Source: Candidatus Latescibacterota bacterium (lineage in GTDB: Bacteria; Krumholzibacteriota; Krumholzibacteriia; G020349025). Taken from it: 58,065 bases of DNA. Made by a program: the position numbers and the translations under genes. Each line of letters begins with the position of its first letter. Position 1 is the stretch's first letter. The stretch spans positions 1,651,415 to 1,709,479 of the forward strand of contig CP070763.1 in assembly GCA_020349025.1 (NCBI GenBank), read 5' to 3'. Shown piece by piece: positions 44,844 through 55,625 of this stretch. Below the pieces are notes generated by a model. It was not told the DNA's origin. It worked only from the letters and a program-made list of their open reading frames with translations, and searched no databases.

Positions 44844-46410
44844 CCGCGCTGTCGTGACGACGCTTCTCTTCGCGTGTGTCTGCACCGCGCCCGCTGCCGC
44901 CGCCGCCATCGACCTGCGCATCGGCGGCACCTTCGGGTTCGGCCTCACGGCGCGCGAGCAGGCGGGCGACTTCAAGTGGGACTGGAACTCGGCGCGCGAG
45001 GAGACGTCGCTCGTCGAACTCAAGCTCGGCATCCACCCGCTCGAGAATCTGCAGGCCTTCATCGCCTTCGGGGCGCGGCTCGACACCTCGCGCGAGGATG
45101 ATGGCCTCGTCTTGCAGCTGCGCGAAGGGTTGCTGCGCTACACACGTTACTTCGGCAACGCCGACAGCCTCGCGCTCGTGCTCTTCGCGCGCCAGCCCTC
45201 CTGGCTGTGGCTGGACCACGGTCTCGCGACCTACGTGGAGCCGCGGCGGGCCGGGGACAACGTCCAGGGTGTCCGCGCCAACCTGCGCTGGCGTGCGCTC
45301 CACGGCGCGATCATCGCCGCCGACCAGGGTGGCGTGGAGCCGCTGCTGGCACCCGATGCGGGCGGTGATGGCGACGTGGTGGTGCTGCGCGCGCGCGGCG
45401 ATCTGGCACCCGACGTCGGGTTGCGCCTCGGGGGAACCTGGGTGCGGCACCTTCCCGCCGCAGCGCCGACACGTGGCGATCCCGCACGCGTCGACGTCTT
45501 GCGCCGCGACCACGCGGGCATCGACCTGCGACTACACCTGCGCGGGGTGCAGCTGCAGCTCGACTACTCGCAGATTGCCTCCGTCTATGCCCAGCCCGGC
45601 GCGCAGGAGGCGCAGGAGCCGGGCCTGCGCAGGGGCTGGGATTGGGGTGCCGGAGGACGTCTGACCGACGTCATGCCGACGACGGCAGCGCTTCTTGCCG
45701 AGGTCCGCGCGCCGGCGCTCGGAAGCCCACGCTGGGGCTGGGTGGGGTTGGCACCGGCGTTCCACGCCGTCGGTCGCCACCATACGAACCGACTGCGGCA
45801 GCCGTCGCGTGTGCCGGGAAGTCCGACGCGCGGCGTGGAGGGGTATCGCGCCGAGTTGTGGTATCGATTGCCGGCGCGACCGGTGTGGTTGCGCTACGTG
45901 TACGAGCGCTCGACCCAGTTCGCAGACGCCCAACGCCGCGTGATCCGTCAGACGGGCGAGGTGGAAGGGATCTTCGTGCCCGGAGTCGCTGGCCGCGTTC
46001 TCTACGTCCAGCGGCAGATCGACGCAGCGCTCGCGCCGTACGGCGAGCACCACAACGACCTCCTCACAGAGCTGCGCGCCACGCACGCGGGAACTCGCTT
46101 CCGCGCCCAGCTCGCGTTCGTGGACCTCGATACGCCTGCGCGCCGCGAGCTCTTTGCATTCGAGGCGGGTGCCCGCGTGACCTCACGGGTGCAAGCGGTG
46201 GGTCGGGTCAGCTTTGCCAACGATGCCACCGGGGTCCGGCGCGCTCTCTTTGCCGAGCTGCAGTACTGGCATTTGCCGCACTTCGAGTTGGCGCTGCACT
46301 ACGGAGCAGAGTGGGTCGGGGATCGCGCCGACCCGGCATTCGATCCCGACCTGGTGGCCTCGGCCGCGAATCGGGATGTCGTGCGTTTGCACTTTCGCGG
46401 GTGGTTCTGA
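44833..46410 (+). CDS. Outer-membrane beta-barrel protein
   Basis: A 525-residue protein with a signal peptide (VVTTLLFACVCTAPAAAAA) and alternating amphipathic strands throughout (IDLRIGGTFGFGLTA, LALVLFARQPSWLWL, FELALHYGAEW, DVVRLHFRGWF with a terminal Phe). It resembles a large porin-like barrel of unknown family. It overlaps the previous gene by 11 bp and the next starts immediately after its stop, so it is translated as part of the operon. Confidence 0.65.
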   Translation: MSSSRAVVTTLLFACVCTAPAAAAAIDLRIGGTFGFGLTAREQAGDFKWDWNSAREETSLVELKLGIHPLENLQAFIAFGARLDTSREDDGLVLQLREGLLRYTRYFGNADSLALVLFARQPSWLWLDHGLATYVEPRRAGDNVQGVRANLRWRALHGAIIAADQGGVEPLLAPDAGGDGDVVVLRARGDLAPDVGLRLGGTWVRHLPAAAPTRGDPARVDVLRRDHAGIDLRLHLRGVQLQLDYSQIASVYAQPGAQEAQEPGLRRGWDWGAGGRLTDVMPTTAALLAEVRAPALGSPRWGWVGLAPAFHAVGRHHTNRLRQPSRVPGSPTRGVEGYRAELWYRLPARPVWLRYVYERSTQFADAQRRVIRQTGEVEGIFVPGVAGRVLYVQRQIDAALAPYGEHHNDLLTELRATHAGTRFRAQLAFVDLDTPARRELFAFEAGARVTSRVQAVGRVSFANDATGVRRALFAELQYWHLPHFELALHYGAEWVGDRADPAFDPDLVASAANRDVVRLHFRGWF

Positions 46411-48561
46411 ATGCGGCGCAGTGGTGTGCGAGCTGCATGGGTGATGAACGCGGTGGTGGCGGCCCTCGTCACGCGCGCCGACGCGGGCCCTTCGAGCGGC
46501 GACGGTGTGGTGCGTTTCCGCTACACCAACCCGGACGCCGCGAGCGTCTACCTGGTCGGCGACTTCAACGGCTGGAGCCCGACTGCGACGCCACTCGACC
46601 TCGATGCGAACGGTGTTTGGGAGGCGCTCGTCTTCATCGATCCCGGCACGTACGAGTACAAGCTCTTTGTGGATGGCGAATGGATGCTCGACCCGGACAA
46701 CCCGGAGGTCTCGGAGAGCGGCAACTCCGTCGTGCGCGTCGGCCCGGGAGGCAGCGTCTCACCACCCGCAGTCGCTGCGGCAGGTTCTGAGGCGCCTGCG
46801 TCGGCGGGCAATCAGAAGCTGCGCTGGTACGTGCGCTATCTCGGCTTCGTTCCCGCCCGGCGTCAGCGCGACGCCGGTCGCTGGGAGCTCGAGCGCCCGC
46901 TGCACGATGTCGACGTGCGCCTCGACGTGGACTTCACGGACGACGCCTCAGCCTGGTTCCTCACCAATTTCAACAACAAGGAGGAGGGCACGGAGCTGTC
47001 GCGCACCAGCCTGCGCTTCGACCGCGGCGAAGTGATGTGGCGTCCGCCCGGTTTCGACCTGCGTCTGTTCGAGAACCACGCGGTGACCGACTGGGACGAC
47101 GCCGGAACGCTGGTGGGCCAGGTGGGGATCTACGACGATCCCTTCGGTTACCTGAGACGCGGCGCCTGGGCCGAAAAACGCTTTCTCGGTGCACCGATCG
47201 AGTTCTTCTACACCGATCATGCGGAGCCCCGCCTCGATTCGCTCCGAGTGGCGCCGCTGCCGCAGCTGCCACCGACGCCCGGATCGTTCGGCGGCTACGA
47301 GTCGGCGAACACGGACCGCAACGCCGACGCGCTCGCTCTGCGTGCGCGCGCGGGCAAAGCGGATCGCGGCCTCGAGGTCGCCTATCGCAACGATCGCGGA
47401 GGCTTCCCGGGTCGACTGGCCGAGCTGCAGCCGAGCGCCGTTGACACGGCGACGGGGCGCGCCTTCGACACGCGCGAGAACTGGGACGCGTGGAGCGTGG
47501 AGCTGCGTCTGCGCGCCCTCGGGACCCGGCTGCAGGCGCAGTACTTGAGCGGAAGCCGCGAGGCCCGCGCCACGAGCGTCCAGAACGTCCGGGTGACCGG
47601 GATCGACGGCGGCGGCGCGCCGGTGGTCGACCTCGGCGAGGCGCAGGCTTCGGATGCGCGCTTCGCGCTCGACCACAGCCGCCGCGTGGCCGTGCGGCTG
47701 AGCGCAGCCGAGAGCGGCAGCTGGGAGCCGACCTTGCGCTACGAGTACCACGAGCACGACTACAGCGCTCTCGTCACCGGAACGCCGTTCCTCATGCGAC
47801 GCAACACGCTCGCCTTCGACATCCATGGCGGCGTGGCGGGCACCGACACGCGCTTCGAGCTCGAGCAGAACTGGTTCGAGTATCCTTCTGCCGCAACGTG
47901 GGAAACGCAGTTCTGGTTCCGCAAACACGTCTTCTGGCTCGATCAGAGCAAGGCGCGCTCCGACCGCTACACGCTCCTCGGCGCCGACCGCGCCAGCCGC
48001 TTCTTCCTCGAGGCGTCGCGCGCGCTGTGGCAGCCGCGTGATCTGCGCGGCTCGCTTCGCTTCACCTACTCCGCACCCGGCTTCGATCGCGCCCCGCGCT
48101 ACATGGAGACGGTGCTGCGCTTCGCAATCGAAGTCTGGCGCGGGTTGGAGCTGCGCACGCATTCGCGTCTGGCCAGCTACCGGCGCTACGACACCCAGGA
48201 TCCACGGGTGCTGGCGCTTCTCGGCCCCGGGCCCCACATCGAGGCGGGGGTGCTGGCGAACGCGGACTACGCCGACGCGACGCACGACTACAGGAACTAC
48301 TGGGCGCACTTCGTCGAGCTCGTGTATCCCTTCACCGAGCGCTCCGACATCGCCCTCGGTTTCGGCGTCGACCCGTGGGTGGTGTACGAGATCCGCAACG
48401 TCTACATGGACATCGGTTGGGACCAGTTCCTGTTCCAGAACGGCGCCTCGCCTGTCGACGCCTTCGCCGACCCGCTCAACCTGGGCACGCGTCTCCGCGA
48501 CGCCGAGAGCGCTCTGGAAGCGGAGCGCAGACTCGTTCTCGAAGTGCGCCTGCGTTTCTGA
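46411..48561 (+). CDS. Glycogen-binding (CBM48/AMPK-type) module fused to an outer-membrane barrel
   Basis: A 716-residue protein. After a short signal sequence comes a clear AMPK-beta/CBM48 module (~30-110): VYLVGDFNGWSPTATPLDLD, VWEALVFIDPGTYEYKLFVDGEW, DPDNPEV. The conserved W and K of the glycogen site seem present. The remaining ~570 residues alternate as barrel strands to a C-terminal VLEVRLRF, with a terminal Phe typical of BAM substrates. CBM48 modules are normally cytosolic; export in a barrel protein is unusual. The ligand could be an alpha-glucan, or the module could be a protein-binding plug. It is third from the end of the operon. Confidence 0.75.
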   Translation: MRRSGVRAAWVMNAVVAALVTRADAGPSSGDGVVRFRYTNPDAASVYLVGDFNGWSPTATPLDLDANGVWEALVFIDPGTYEYKLFVDGEWMLDPDNPEVSESGNSVVRVGPGGSVSPPAVAAAGSEAPASAGNQKLRWYVRYLGFVPARRQRDAGRWELERPLHDVDVRLDVDFTDDASAWFLTNFNNKEEGTELSRTSLRFDRGEVMWRPPGFDLRLFENHAVTDWDDAGTLVGQVGIYDDPFGYLRRGAWAEKRFLGAPIEFFYTDHAEPRLDSLRVAPLPQLPPTPGSFGGYESANTDRNADALALRARAGKADRGLEVAYRNDRGGFPGRLAELQPSAVDTATGRAFDTRENWDAWSVELRLRALGTRLQAQYLSGSREARATSVQNVRVTGIDGGGAPVVDLGEAQASDARFALDHSRRVAVRLSAAESGSWEPTLRYEYHEHDYSALVTGTPFLMRRNTLAFDIHGGVAGTDTRFELEQNWFEYPSAATWETQFWFRKHVFWLDQSKARSDRYTLLGADRASRFFLEASRALWQPRDLRGSLRFTYSAPGFDRAPRYMETVLRFAIEVWRGLELRTHSRLASYRRYDTQDPRVLALLGPGPHIEAGVLANADYADATHDYRNYWAHFVELVYPFTERSDIALGFGVDPWVVYEIRNVYMDIGWDQFLFQNGASPVDAFADPLNLGTRLRDAESALEAERRLVLEVRLRF

Positions 48562-48579
48562 CCGAGGAGATGGGAGGCC

Positions 48580-48993
48580 ATGTCGATCGCGCCGTACTCC
48601 TCCCGGTTGGGGCCGGTCGTGCGTTCCGCGCTTGCAAGCATGGCGGTGTGCCTGCTTGGCGCCTGCGCTGGGCACGACTTCGTACGCTCCCCCGAGCTCA
48701 CGCCGGAGGCAGTCGTCTTCCGCTACCGCGACTCCTCGGCCCATCTCGTGCAGGTTGCCGGCAGCTGGCAGTCGAACTTCTACCTGCGCGGACGCGACTG
48801 GACGCGCGACACCCGCGTCGGCAGGATGACCGCGGCGGAGGACGGCGTCTGGGAGCTGCGCGTCCCGCTCGGCCCGGGGCGCTACGAGTACCTGTTCCTC
48901 GTCGACGGCCGCTTCTGGGCACTCGATCCAGCCAATCCGCAGCGCGCGCCCGACGGCGCGGGTGGGCTGGTGTCCCTCCTCGTCGTTCCCTGA
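48580..48993 (+). CDS. Lipoprotein with CBM48/AMPK-type module
   Basis: A 137-residue protein: signal with lipobox LLGAC (Cys about residue 26), then a single CBM48-like module (VVFRYRDSSAHLVQVAGSWQ..., GVWELRVPLGPGRYEYLFLVDGRFWALDPANPQ) and nothing else. GGAGG just before the ATG. It pairs with the fusion protein 18 bp upstream; the two modules are similar in pattern but divergent (here GSWQ replaces GDFNGW). Probably anchored to the inner leaflet of the outer membrane or to the inner membrane. Confidence 0.75.
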   Translation: MSIAPYSSRLGPVVRSALASMAVCLLGACAGHDFVRSPELTPEAVVFRYRDSSAHLVQVAGSWQSNFYLRGRDWTRDTRVGRMTAAEDGVWELRVPLGPGRYEYLFLVDGRFWALDPANPQRAPDGAGGLVSLLVVP

Positions 48994-49022
48994 CACGCCA
49001 AGGTGCGCCGCGCACGCGCGCC

Positions 49023-49031
49023 TGTTATACT
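49023..49031 (+). promoter_or_regulatory. Extended -10 next to the start codon at 49041
   Basis: TG-T-TATACT, ending 9 nt before the ATG. Transcription from about 49038 leaves at most a few leader bases, so the mRNA should be leaderless or nearly so. Confidence 0.5.
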
Positions 49032-49040
49032 GGCGGGGTC

Positions 49041-50177
<1,137 letters not shown>

Positions 50178-50348
50178 AGCGACCCCGGATCGCCTGCACA
50201 CTGTCGACCTCGACGTCTTCTGGTGGCACGCATGGCGTCGCGTCGTGTGCGTTTCTTCCCCGCGGCGCGCTGCGCTGACCCAAGGCTCCAGACGCGCACC
50301 CTGGACTGAACTTTGCTTGCTCGCGGCTGCACCCAGGAGGAGGTGGCC

Positions 50349-50762
50349 ATGCGTTCGCTCGAGTACAACGTCGAGACGGTCGGTTCGGATCGGAACATCA
50401 CCGTTCTGTCCCTGGATGGCTACGTCGACAGTGCGACGTCGCTGAACATGGACGAGGCCATCGACTCGATCCTGCGGCAGGGGATTTATCAAGTCATCGT
50501 CGATCTGACGAAGGTGGGCTACATCAGCTCGGCCGGCTGGGGCGTGTTCATCAGCAAGATCAAGGACATCCGCGAGAATGGTGGCGGATTGAAGATCGCC
50601 GGAATGCGTCCCGACGTGCGCGACGTCTTCGACCTGCTCGGCTTCGGACACATCATCGAAGCGCACGAGACGGTCGAGGAGGCGATCGGTGCCTTCGAGG
50701 CCAGCAAGGCGCGGTTGAGTCGCAAAGAGGAGTCCCCGGCCACCAGCAAGCGCGGCGCCTGA
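50349..50762 (+). CDS. STAS-domain anti-anti-sigma factor-like protein
   Basis: A 137-residue protein with a STAS fold: ITVLSLDGYVDSATSLNMDEAI, YQVIVDLTKVGYISSAGWGVFISKI (phosphoacceptor Ser60 or Ser61) and GLKIAGMRPDVRDVFDLLGFGHII, plus a basic tail. Such proteins capture an anti-sigma kinase when dephosphorylated. The FHA-GAF-PP2C phosphatase at 16319-17959 is a plausible counterpart. AGGAGGAGG lies 5 nt before ATG 50349. No RsbW-type kinase is in the window. Confidence 0.88.
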   Translation: MRSLEYNVETVGSDRNITVLSLDGYVDSATSLNMDEAIDSILRQGIYQVIVDLTKVGYISSAGWGVFISKIKDIRENGGGLKIAGMRPDVRDVFDLLGFGHIIEAHETVEEAIGAFEASKARLSRKEESPATSKRGA

Positions 50763-50963
50763 GGCCTCCAGGCGGCAGGTGGAGCGCAGATTCTGCCGCT
50801 GGGGCTGCGCCTCCCGCCGTGGCGGCAGGTGCCTTCCTGTCTCTCCCCGTATCTTCAGCTCCCTCGTTGCAGAGCCGGCGTCCGGAACTCTGACGTTCGC
50901 GGCGCGTAGGTGGATGGTATGGTTCGGGGGTCTCCCGAACCGGGGAGTTGCAAGGAGGATGCG

Positions 50964-53174
50964 GTGACGCCGATCGCGTCGCTCGAGGTGGGGTTGCAGA
51001 GCGCATGGCCGCTTCTGCTGCTGCCGCTCGCGGTCGGGCTCGCCTGGATCGGCTACCACCGGACCACGCCGCCGCTCGACAGGCGCGAGCGCCTGCCGTA
51101 CATCGTTCTACGCTCGCTGGCTTTTCTGGCGCTCCTGATCATTCTCGCAAGCCCAGTTCTCAATCGCATCCGCAACGAACCTCAACGCGCCCACGTCGCC
51201 CTCCTCGTCGACGAGTCCGCCAGCATGTCGACCGCGGACACGCCAGGCAGCGGAGACGCGGTCGCGCGCTCGCAGCAGGCGCGCGAGGCGGTCCGCGCCG
51301 TCGCCGAGGAGCTCTCGGACGCGGATGTGGCACTCGACGTCATCCCCTTCGCGACCGAAGCGGAGCCCACCTTGGAGGCGGATTCCTGGCTCGACGCCCA
51401 GCGCGACGCCACGGGAGCGGGGACCGATGTCATCGGAGCCCTGCGCCAAGCTGCGGATCGGCTTGCCGGGCAGAACCTGCAGTCGATCGTTCTGGTCTCC
51501 GATGGTCGTCCGACACGGGGCGGGCTCGATGCCGGCGAGCTCGCCGCGCTGGGGCGTCCCGTCTACGTGATCGGTCTCGGCGACACGTTGGCACCGCGCG
51601 ATCTGGCGATCGATCGCTGTGACTACGCTCCGATCGCCTACGTCGAGAGCGAGACCGCGATCCAGGTCCGGATCGAGAACTCCGGCTTCCGCGGACGCAG
51701 CACACGCCTGCGCCTTCTCGAGGGGGAGCGCGAGCTCTTCGGCCGCGATTTGAGCTTCGAGCAAGAGCACGGGCGCACACAGGTGGAGATCCCGCTCGAG
51801 CTCAAGCAACCGGGTCGCAAGCGTCTACGGCTGCTACTCGAGCCGCTCGACGAGGAGGTCACCGAGCGCAACAACGCGCGTGAGATCCGGATCGAGGTGT
51901 TGAAGAGTCGCCTGCGGCTCCTCTTCGTCGCCGCGCGACCGGACTGGGACGTGGCCTTCATGGCGCGCACGCTGCGCGACGATCCCAACGTCGACCTCAC
52001 GCTCGTGCATCAAAACGAGTCGAAGAGCTGGATCCACGCCGGCACCCCGTACACGCTGCCGCGCGGTCTGCGCGCGCTCAGCGAGTTCGACCTCTTCGTG
52101 CTCGGAGCGCCCGGCGATGCGCCGCGCGAGCTGTACGAGGGGATTCTGCAAGCGGTCGAGCGCGGACGCGGGCTCCTCGTTCTTGCGGGGCGCGAGAGCA
52201 TCTACACCTCCACCGCGGCCTTCGACGCGCTCGCGCCGGCGCTTCCGGTGCAGCGCTCGCGCGCGCGACCGCCACGCTATCGCGTGCACGACGTGCGGCT
52301 GACCCCGCAAGGTCGATTGCACCCGGCCAGCGCGCCCCTGGCGGAGGTTGCCGACGCGCGCAACGTCCTCGATGGCGTCCCACCGCTTCTCGCGCGACAC
52401 ACCGACGTGCGTGCGAAGCCCGGAGTCCTCACGCTCCTGGCCAGCGATACGGCGCAGCCGCAGCCGGTGCTCGTCGTCGGTCGTTTCGGCAACGGACACA
52501 CGGCAGCCTTTACCGGTTTTCCGGTCTGGCGCTGGGGATTCACGGCGCTCGAGCCCGCGCGCAACGCCAACGTCGAGTTCTTCGGACATCTGGTGCGCTG
52601 GCTCACGCAGCCGCGTGACGTGGATCGCGTTCAGGTCACCGTGTCGAAGCCGGTCTACGAAGGTGGAGAGCCGGTCGAGTTCGCGGCGCAGGTTCTCGAC
52701 CCGCAGTTCGAGCCGCAGGAAGACGCCGAGGTGCGCCTGGAGGTGCGGAGCTCCGACGCCGGCCGTTCGACTGCGGCGACGCTCCTTCTCGAGCGTCGCG
52801 CCGGCAAGCCTGGAGAGTACGCGGGCGCCTTGCCCGGTCTCGGACCGGGCGAGTACAGCGCCGAAGCCGTGGCGAAGAGAGCCGGAAGCGAGGTCGGACG
52901 CGACACGACCGAGTTCACGGTGGAGTCGTACTCGGTCGAATTCGCCAACACGAGCCAGGATGTCGGTTTCCTGCGTGAGCTCGCGTTGCGCACGGGCGGA
53001 CGCTACGTGGGCATCGACGGCGCGCGCGCGGTCGCGGCCGAGCTTCCACGCAGCCCGCAGCCGGTTCTTCTGCACAGTGAGATCGAAGTTTGGAACACGA
53101 CCCCCCTCTTCATCGTTTTCGTTCTCCTCCTGTCCGCCGAGTGGCTGCTGCGCAAGCGCCGCGGCCTGCTCTGA
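50964..53174 (+). CDS. VWA-domain membrane protein (BatA/aerotolerance-operon style)
   Basis: A 736-residue protein. Two N-terminal membrane helices (WPLLLLPLAVGLAWIGY and YIVLRSLAFLALLIILA) precede a von Willebrand A domain with MIDAS D-E-S-A-S (Asp83 on) and VLVSDGRPTRGG. Then come Ig-like/CARDB-type and glutamine-amidotransferase-like segments (LLFVAARPDWDVAFMARTL, LFVLGAPGDAP, VVGRFGNGHTAAFTG) and a final helix (PLFIVFVLLLSAEWLLRKRR). Most of it should be periplasmic. The layout matches large VWA/GATase1-like proteins of unknown function. GTG 50964 has AAGGAGG upstream; the earlier ATG at 50910 does not. Confidence 0.8.
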   Translation: MTPIASLEVGLQSAWPLLLLPLAVGLAWIGYHRTTPPLDRRERLPYIVLRSLAFLALLIILASPVLNRIRNEPQRAHVALLVDESASMSTADTPGSGDAVARSQQAREAVRAVAEELSDADVALDVIPFATEAEPTLEADSWLDAQRDATGAGTDVIGALRQAADRLAGQNLQSIVLVSDGRPTRGGLDAGELAALGRPVYVIGLGDTLAPRDLAIDRCDYAPIAYVESETAIQVRIENSGFRGRSTRLRLLEGERELFGRDLSFEQEHGRTQVEIPLELKQPGRKRLRLLLEPLDEEVTERNNAREIRIEVLKSRLRLLFVAARPDWDVAFMARTLRDDPNVDLTLVHQNESKSWIHAGTPYTLPRGLRALSEFDLFVLGAPGDAPRELYEGILQAVERGRGLLVLAGRESIYTSTAAFDALAPALPVQRSRARPPRYRVHDVRLTPQGRLHPASAPLAEVADARNVLDGVPPLLARHTDVRAKPGVLTLLASDTAQPQPVLVVGRFGNGHTAAFTGFPVWRWGFTALEPARNANVEFFGHLVRWLTQPRDVDRVQVTVSKPVYEGGEPVEFAAQVLDPQFEPQEDAEVRLEVRSSDAGRSTAATLLLERRAGKPGEYAGALPGLGPGEYSAEAVAKRAGSEVGRDTTEFTVESYSVEFANTSQDVGFLRELALRTGGRYVGIDGARAVAAELPRSPQPVLLHSEIEVWNTTPLFIVFVLLLSAEWLLRKRRGLL

Positions 53175-53205
53175 CCACACCCTACCCTGAGATCCTCCGC
53201 TGCAC

Positions 53206-54873
53206 GTGCGTGGCCTGTGCATGGCTGCGGCGCTGAGCGCGCTCGTGGTCAACGAAGTGCTCTACGATCCACCCGGCGCGGACGCTGGGCGTGAGTTCGT
53301 CGAAATCCTCAACGTCTCGGGCAGCGCCGTGGCCCTCGAGGGAGTGGAGATCCAGGCCGGAGATGGCGCGCGCGCGACCTGGCGCACGGCGTGGCGCGGA
53401 TTCAGCGGTGTGATCGAGCCGGGTGAGCTCCTGCTCGTTGCGGGTGACAGCGTCGCGGCGCGCCACGCCACGCTGCAGGGAAGCCTGCAGAACGGACCGG
53501 ACGCCGTGCGCCTGTGGGATGGCACGGCACCCCTCGACCTCGTCGGCTACGGCGCCCTCACGCAACCGCAGCTGTACGAAGGGCGTCCCGCTGCCGACGT
53601 CACCGGGACCAGTCTGGCGCGCGTACCGGATGGTCACGACAGCAACGACAACGCGGCAGACCTGCGCAGCGCCCTCCCGACACCGGGGCGTCGCAACGTG
53701 GCGCGACGCGCCTGGCGTCTGGCGTTGGTGCCGCCCGATCCGACACGCGTGTGGCCGCAACGCCGTGTTCACGTGCAGGCGCGCGTTCACAACAGCGGCA
53801 TCGAGGCGCTCGAGGCGGGGGCGTGGCAGCCGCATGCCGAGCTCGTGCGGCTGGTGGGGGAGCCGTACCGCGACGCGGTGCTGCGTGATGCGCCTCGGTT
53901 GGTCGATGTCGTGGCGCCTCGCGCCGCACTCGCGCCGGGGGACAGCGTCGAGATCGACGTGGGTTGGAGCGTGGAGCTCGGGCTCTACGAGCTCGTCGTC
54001 TCGGCTCGAGGCGCCGACGAGGACAGCAGTGACAACGAGGCGCTCTTGCTGCTGCGCTCCGGACCCGGGCCGGTTCTGATCGACGAGATCCTCTTCGCTC
54101 CAAGGCCGGGTGAGCCGGAGTGGCTGGAGCTGCGCAATCGCGACACGCGCGCGCACGATCTGGATGGTTGGACCCTGGCCGACGCCCGCGGCCGACGCGC
54201 GTTCCTGCGTGCGACAGCGCCTCTACCGCCACACTCCCTTGCGCTCGCGAGCGCCGACACCAGCGCGCCGATCCCGGGTGCCAGCGACTCCGTCCTGCGC
54301 GTCGGCGTGGCGCCGTGGCCGAGCCTCAACAACAGTGATGGCGATGCAGGCTGGGCCGACCAGGTCGTTCTACGTGATCCGCGCGGCATCGTGCAGGACG
54401 CACTCTTCTATCGCGCTTCCTGGGGTGGCGGCCGCGGCCGCAGCATCGAACGGCTCACCGAGGATCCCGACGCGCGCGGCTTGTTGTGGTCGGTGAGCAA
54501 GGATCCGAGCGGCTCAACGCCCGGCAGGCCCAACAGCGCGAGCGCGCCACCGAGCGCGCACGTGGAGCTGCATCTCGAACCGAATCCTTTCTCCCCGAAT
54601 CAGGATGGCGACTCGGACCTGGTCGGCATCGCGTTCCACGTGCCATCCGGCTTTCGTGGCTTCAGGCTCAGCGTCTTCGATACCGGCGGACGACGCCGAC
54701 GAACCGTCGCCGCCGACCGACTCGGCCCCGGGCCGCGTCGACTCGTGTGGGATGGTGCGGACGACGCTGGAAACATCATGACAACAGGAGCTTACATTGT
54801 TCATCTGGAGCTGATTGGGGGGTCGGGCGGCGCTCGTGCCGTCAAGCGCGTCGTGGGGTTGGTGAGGCCGTGA
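53206..54873 (+). CDS. Lamin-tail-domain protein with FlgD-like tail
   Basis: A 555-residue secreted protein with a very short signal (CMAAALSALV). First lamin-tail (LTD) domain from about residue 15 (VVNEVLYDPPGADAGREFVEILNVSG). A CARDB-like Ig region (RVHVQARVHNSGIEALEAG) follows, then a second LTD near 285 (VLIDEILFAPRPGEPEWLELRN). The C-terminal FlgD/gliding-motility-type domain (HLEPNPFSPNQDGDSD... to LVWDGADDAGNIMTTGAYIVHLE) fits a cell-surface protein. The GTG of the next gene overlaps the stop. Confidence 0.82.
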   Translation: MRGLCMAAALSALVVNEVLYDPPGADAGREFVEILNVSGSAVALEGVEIQAGDGARATWRTAWRGFSGVIEPGELLLVAGDSVAARHATLQGSLQNGPDAVRLWDGTAPLDLVGYGALTQPQLYEGRPAADVTGTSLARVPDGHDSNDNAADLRSALPTPGRRNVARRAWRLALVPPDPTRVWPQRRVHVQARVHNSGIEALEAGAWQPHAELVRLVGEPYRDAVLRDAPRLVDVVAPRAALAPGDSVEIDVGWSVELGLYELVVSARGADEDSSDNEALLLLRSGPGPVLIDEILFAPRPGEPEWLELRNRDTRAHDLDGWTLADARGRRAFLRATAPLPPHSLALASADTSAPIPGASDSVLRVGVAPWPSLNNSDGDAGWADQVVLRDPRGIVQDALFYRASWGGGRGRSIERLTEDPDARGLLWSVSKDPSGSTPGRPNSASAPPSAHVELHLEPNPFSPNQDGDSDLVGIAFHVPSGFRGFRLSVFDTGGRRRRTVAADRLGPGPRRLVWDGADDAGNIMTTGAYIVHLELIGGSGGARAVKRVVGLVRP

Positions 54874-55625
54874 GGCGCTTTCTCGTCGGCGTGCTGCTCG
54901 CGGTCGCAAGCAGCGCCCATGCGGGGGCGCCGTGGGTGGAGCTGGACGCGCGCGCGCTGGCGATGGGGGGGATCCCGAGCGCGCTGGCGCACTCGCCCGG
55001 GCTCCTGTCCGAGCCGGGCCTCGCTCTGCACTCTGGACAGGTGGAGCTCTTCGACACGAGCGCGCTGCGGCAGCAGTCGCTGCGCGCACGCCTGGTGCGC
55101 TCGCACTGGGGCATGGCGCTGGCGCTCGTATCACTGCGGAGCCCTGTGCACCGGGAGAACGCGTGGAGCCTGGCCGCGCAGCTGCGCGCGTCACGCTGGG
55201 CGGCCGGCGCCTCCTTCGGCGTGCGGGAGGCGCGCTTTCAGGGCTATGCCACCTGGAGCCGCGCGAGCGTGATCTGTGGCGTGGGATTCCGACCCGCGGC
55301 GGCGACGCGCCTCGCCGCAACCTTCTCACCAGCGCTTCTGCCGCACGACCGCACGCGTCTCAGCGTGGCGTTGCGCCTGACGCTGCCCGCCACTCTTCTG
55401 CTCGCCGTCGAGAGCGTGCGTGAGGCGGCGCTTCCCGGGCAGCTGCGCGCCGGCGTCGAGTGGGGTGCGTCACGATTGCGCCTACGCGGTGGCTACGACG
55501 CGGCGACGCGAACGCTTGCGGTGGGGATCGAAGCGGGGCCCGAGAACCTGCGCCTGCATGCATCCACGTCGTCTCACCCTGAGCTCGGATGGAGTTCTGC
55601 ATGGATGCTCGAGCTCCGGCGTTGA
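54870..55625 (+). CDS. Small outer-membrane barrel, PorV/UPF0164-like N terminus
   Basis: A 251-residue protein. A clean signal peptide (RRFLVGVLLAVASSAHA) precedes VELDARALAMGGIPSALAHSPGLLSEPGLALHSG, a degenerate version of the GARALAMGGA...NPAGL motif. Repeated amphipathic strands end in WMLELRR. GTG start overlaps the lamin-tail gene stop, so the pair is probably co-translated, much as the FlgD-tailed protein and PorV-like barrel at 42.6-44.8 kb. It overlaps the next gene by 37 bp. Confidence 0.65.
   Translation: MRRFLVGVLLAVASSAHAGAPWVELDARALAMGGIPSALAHSPGLLSEPGLALHSGQVELFDTSALRQQSLRARLVRSHWGMALALVSLRSPVHRENAWSLAAQLRASRWAAGASFGVREARFQGYATWSRASVICGVGFRPAAATRLAATFSPALLPHDRTRLSVALRLTLPATLLLAVESVREAALPGQLRAGVEWGASRLRLRGGYDAATRTLAVGIEAGPENLRLHASTSSHPELGWSSAWMLELRR

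Noticed and set aside
46980..48996. 682-codon minus-strand frame opposite the CBM48-barrel gene
   Set aside because: Antisense shadow; the plus-strand frame has a signal peptide, a CBM48 module and barrel strands.
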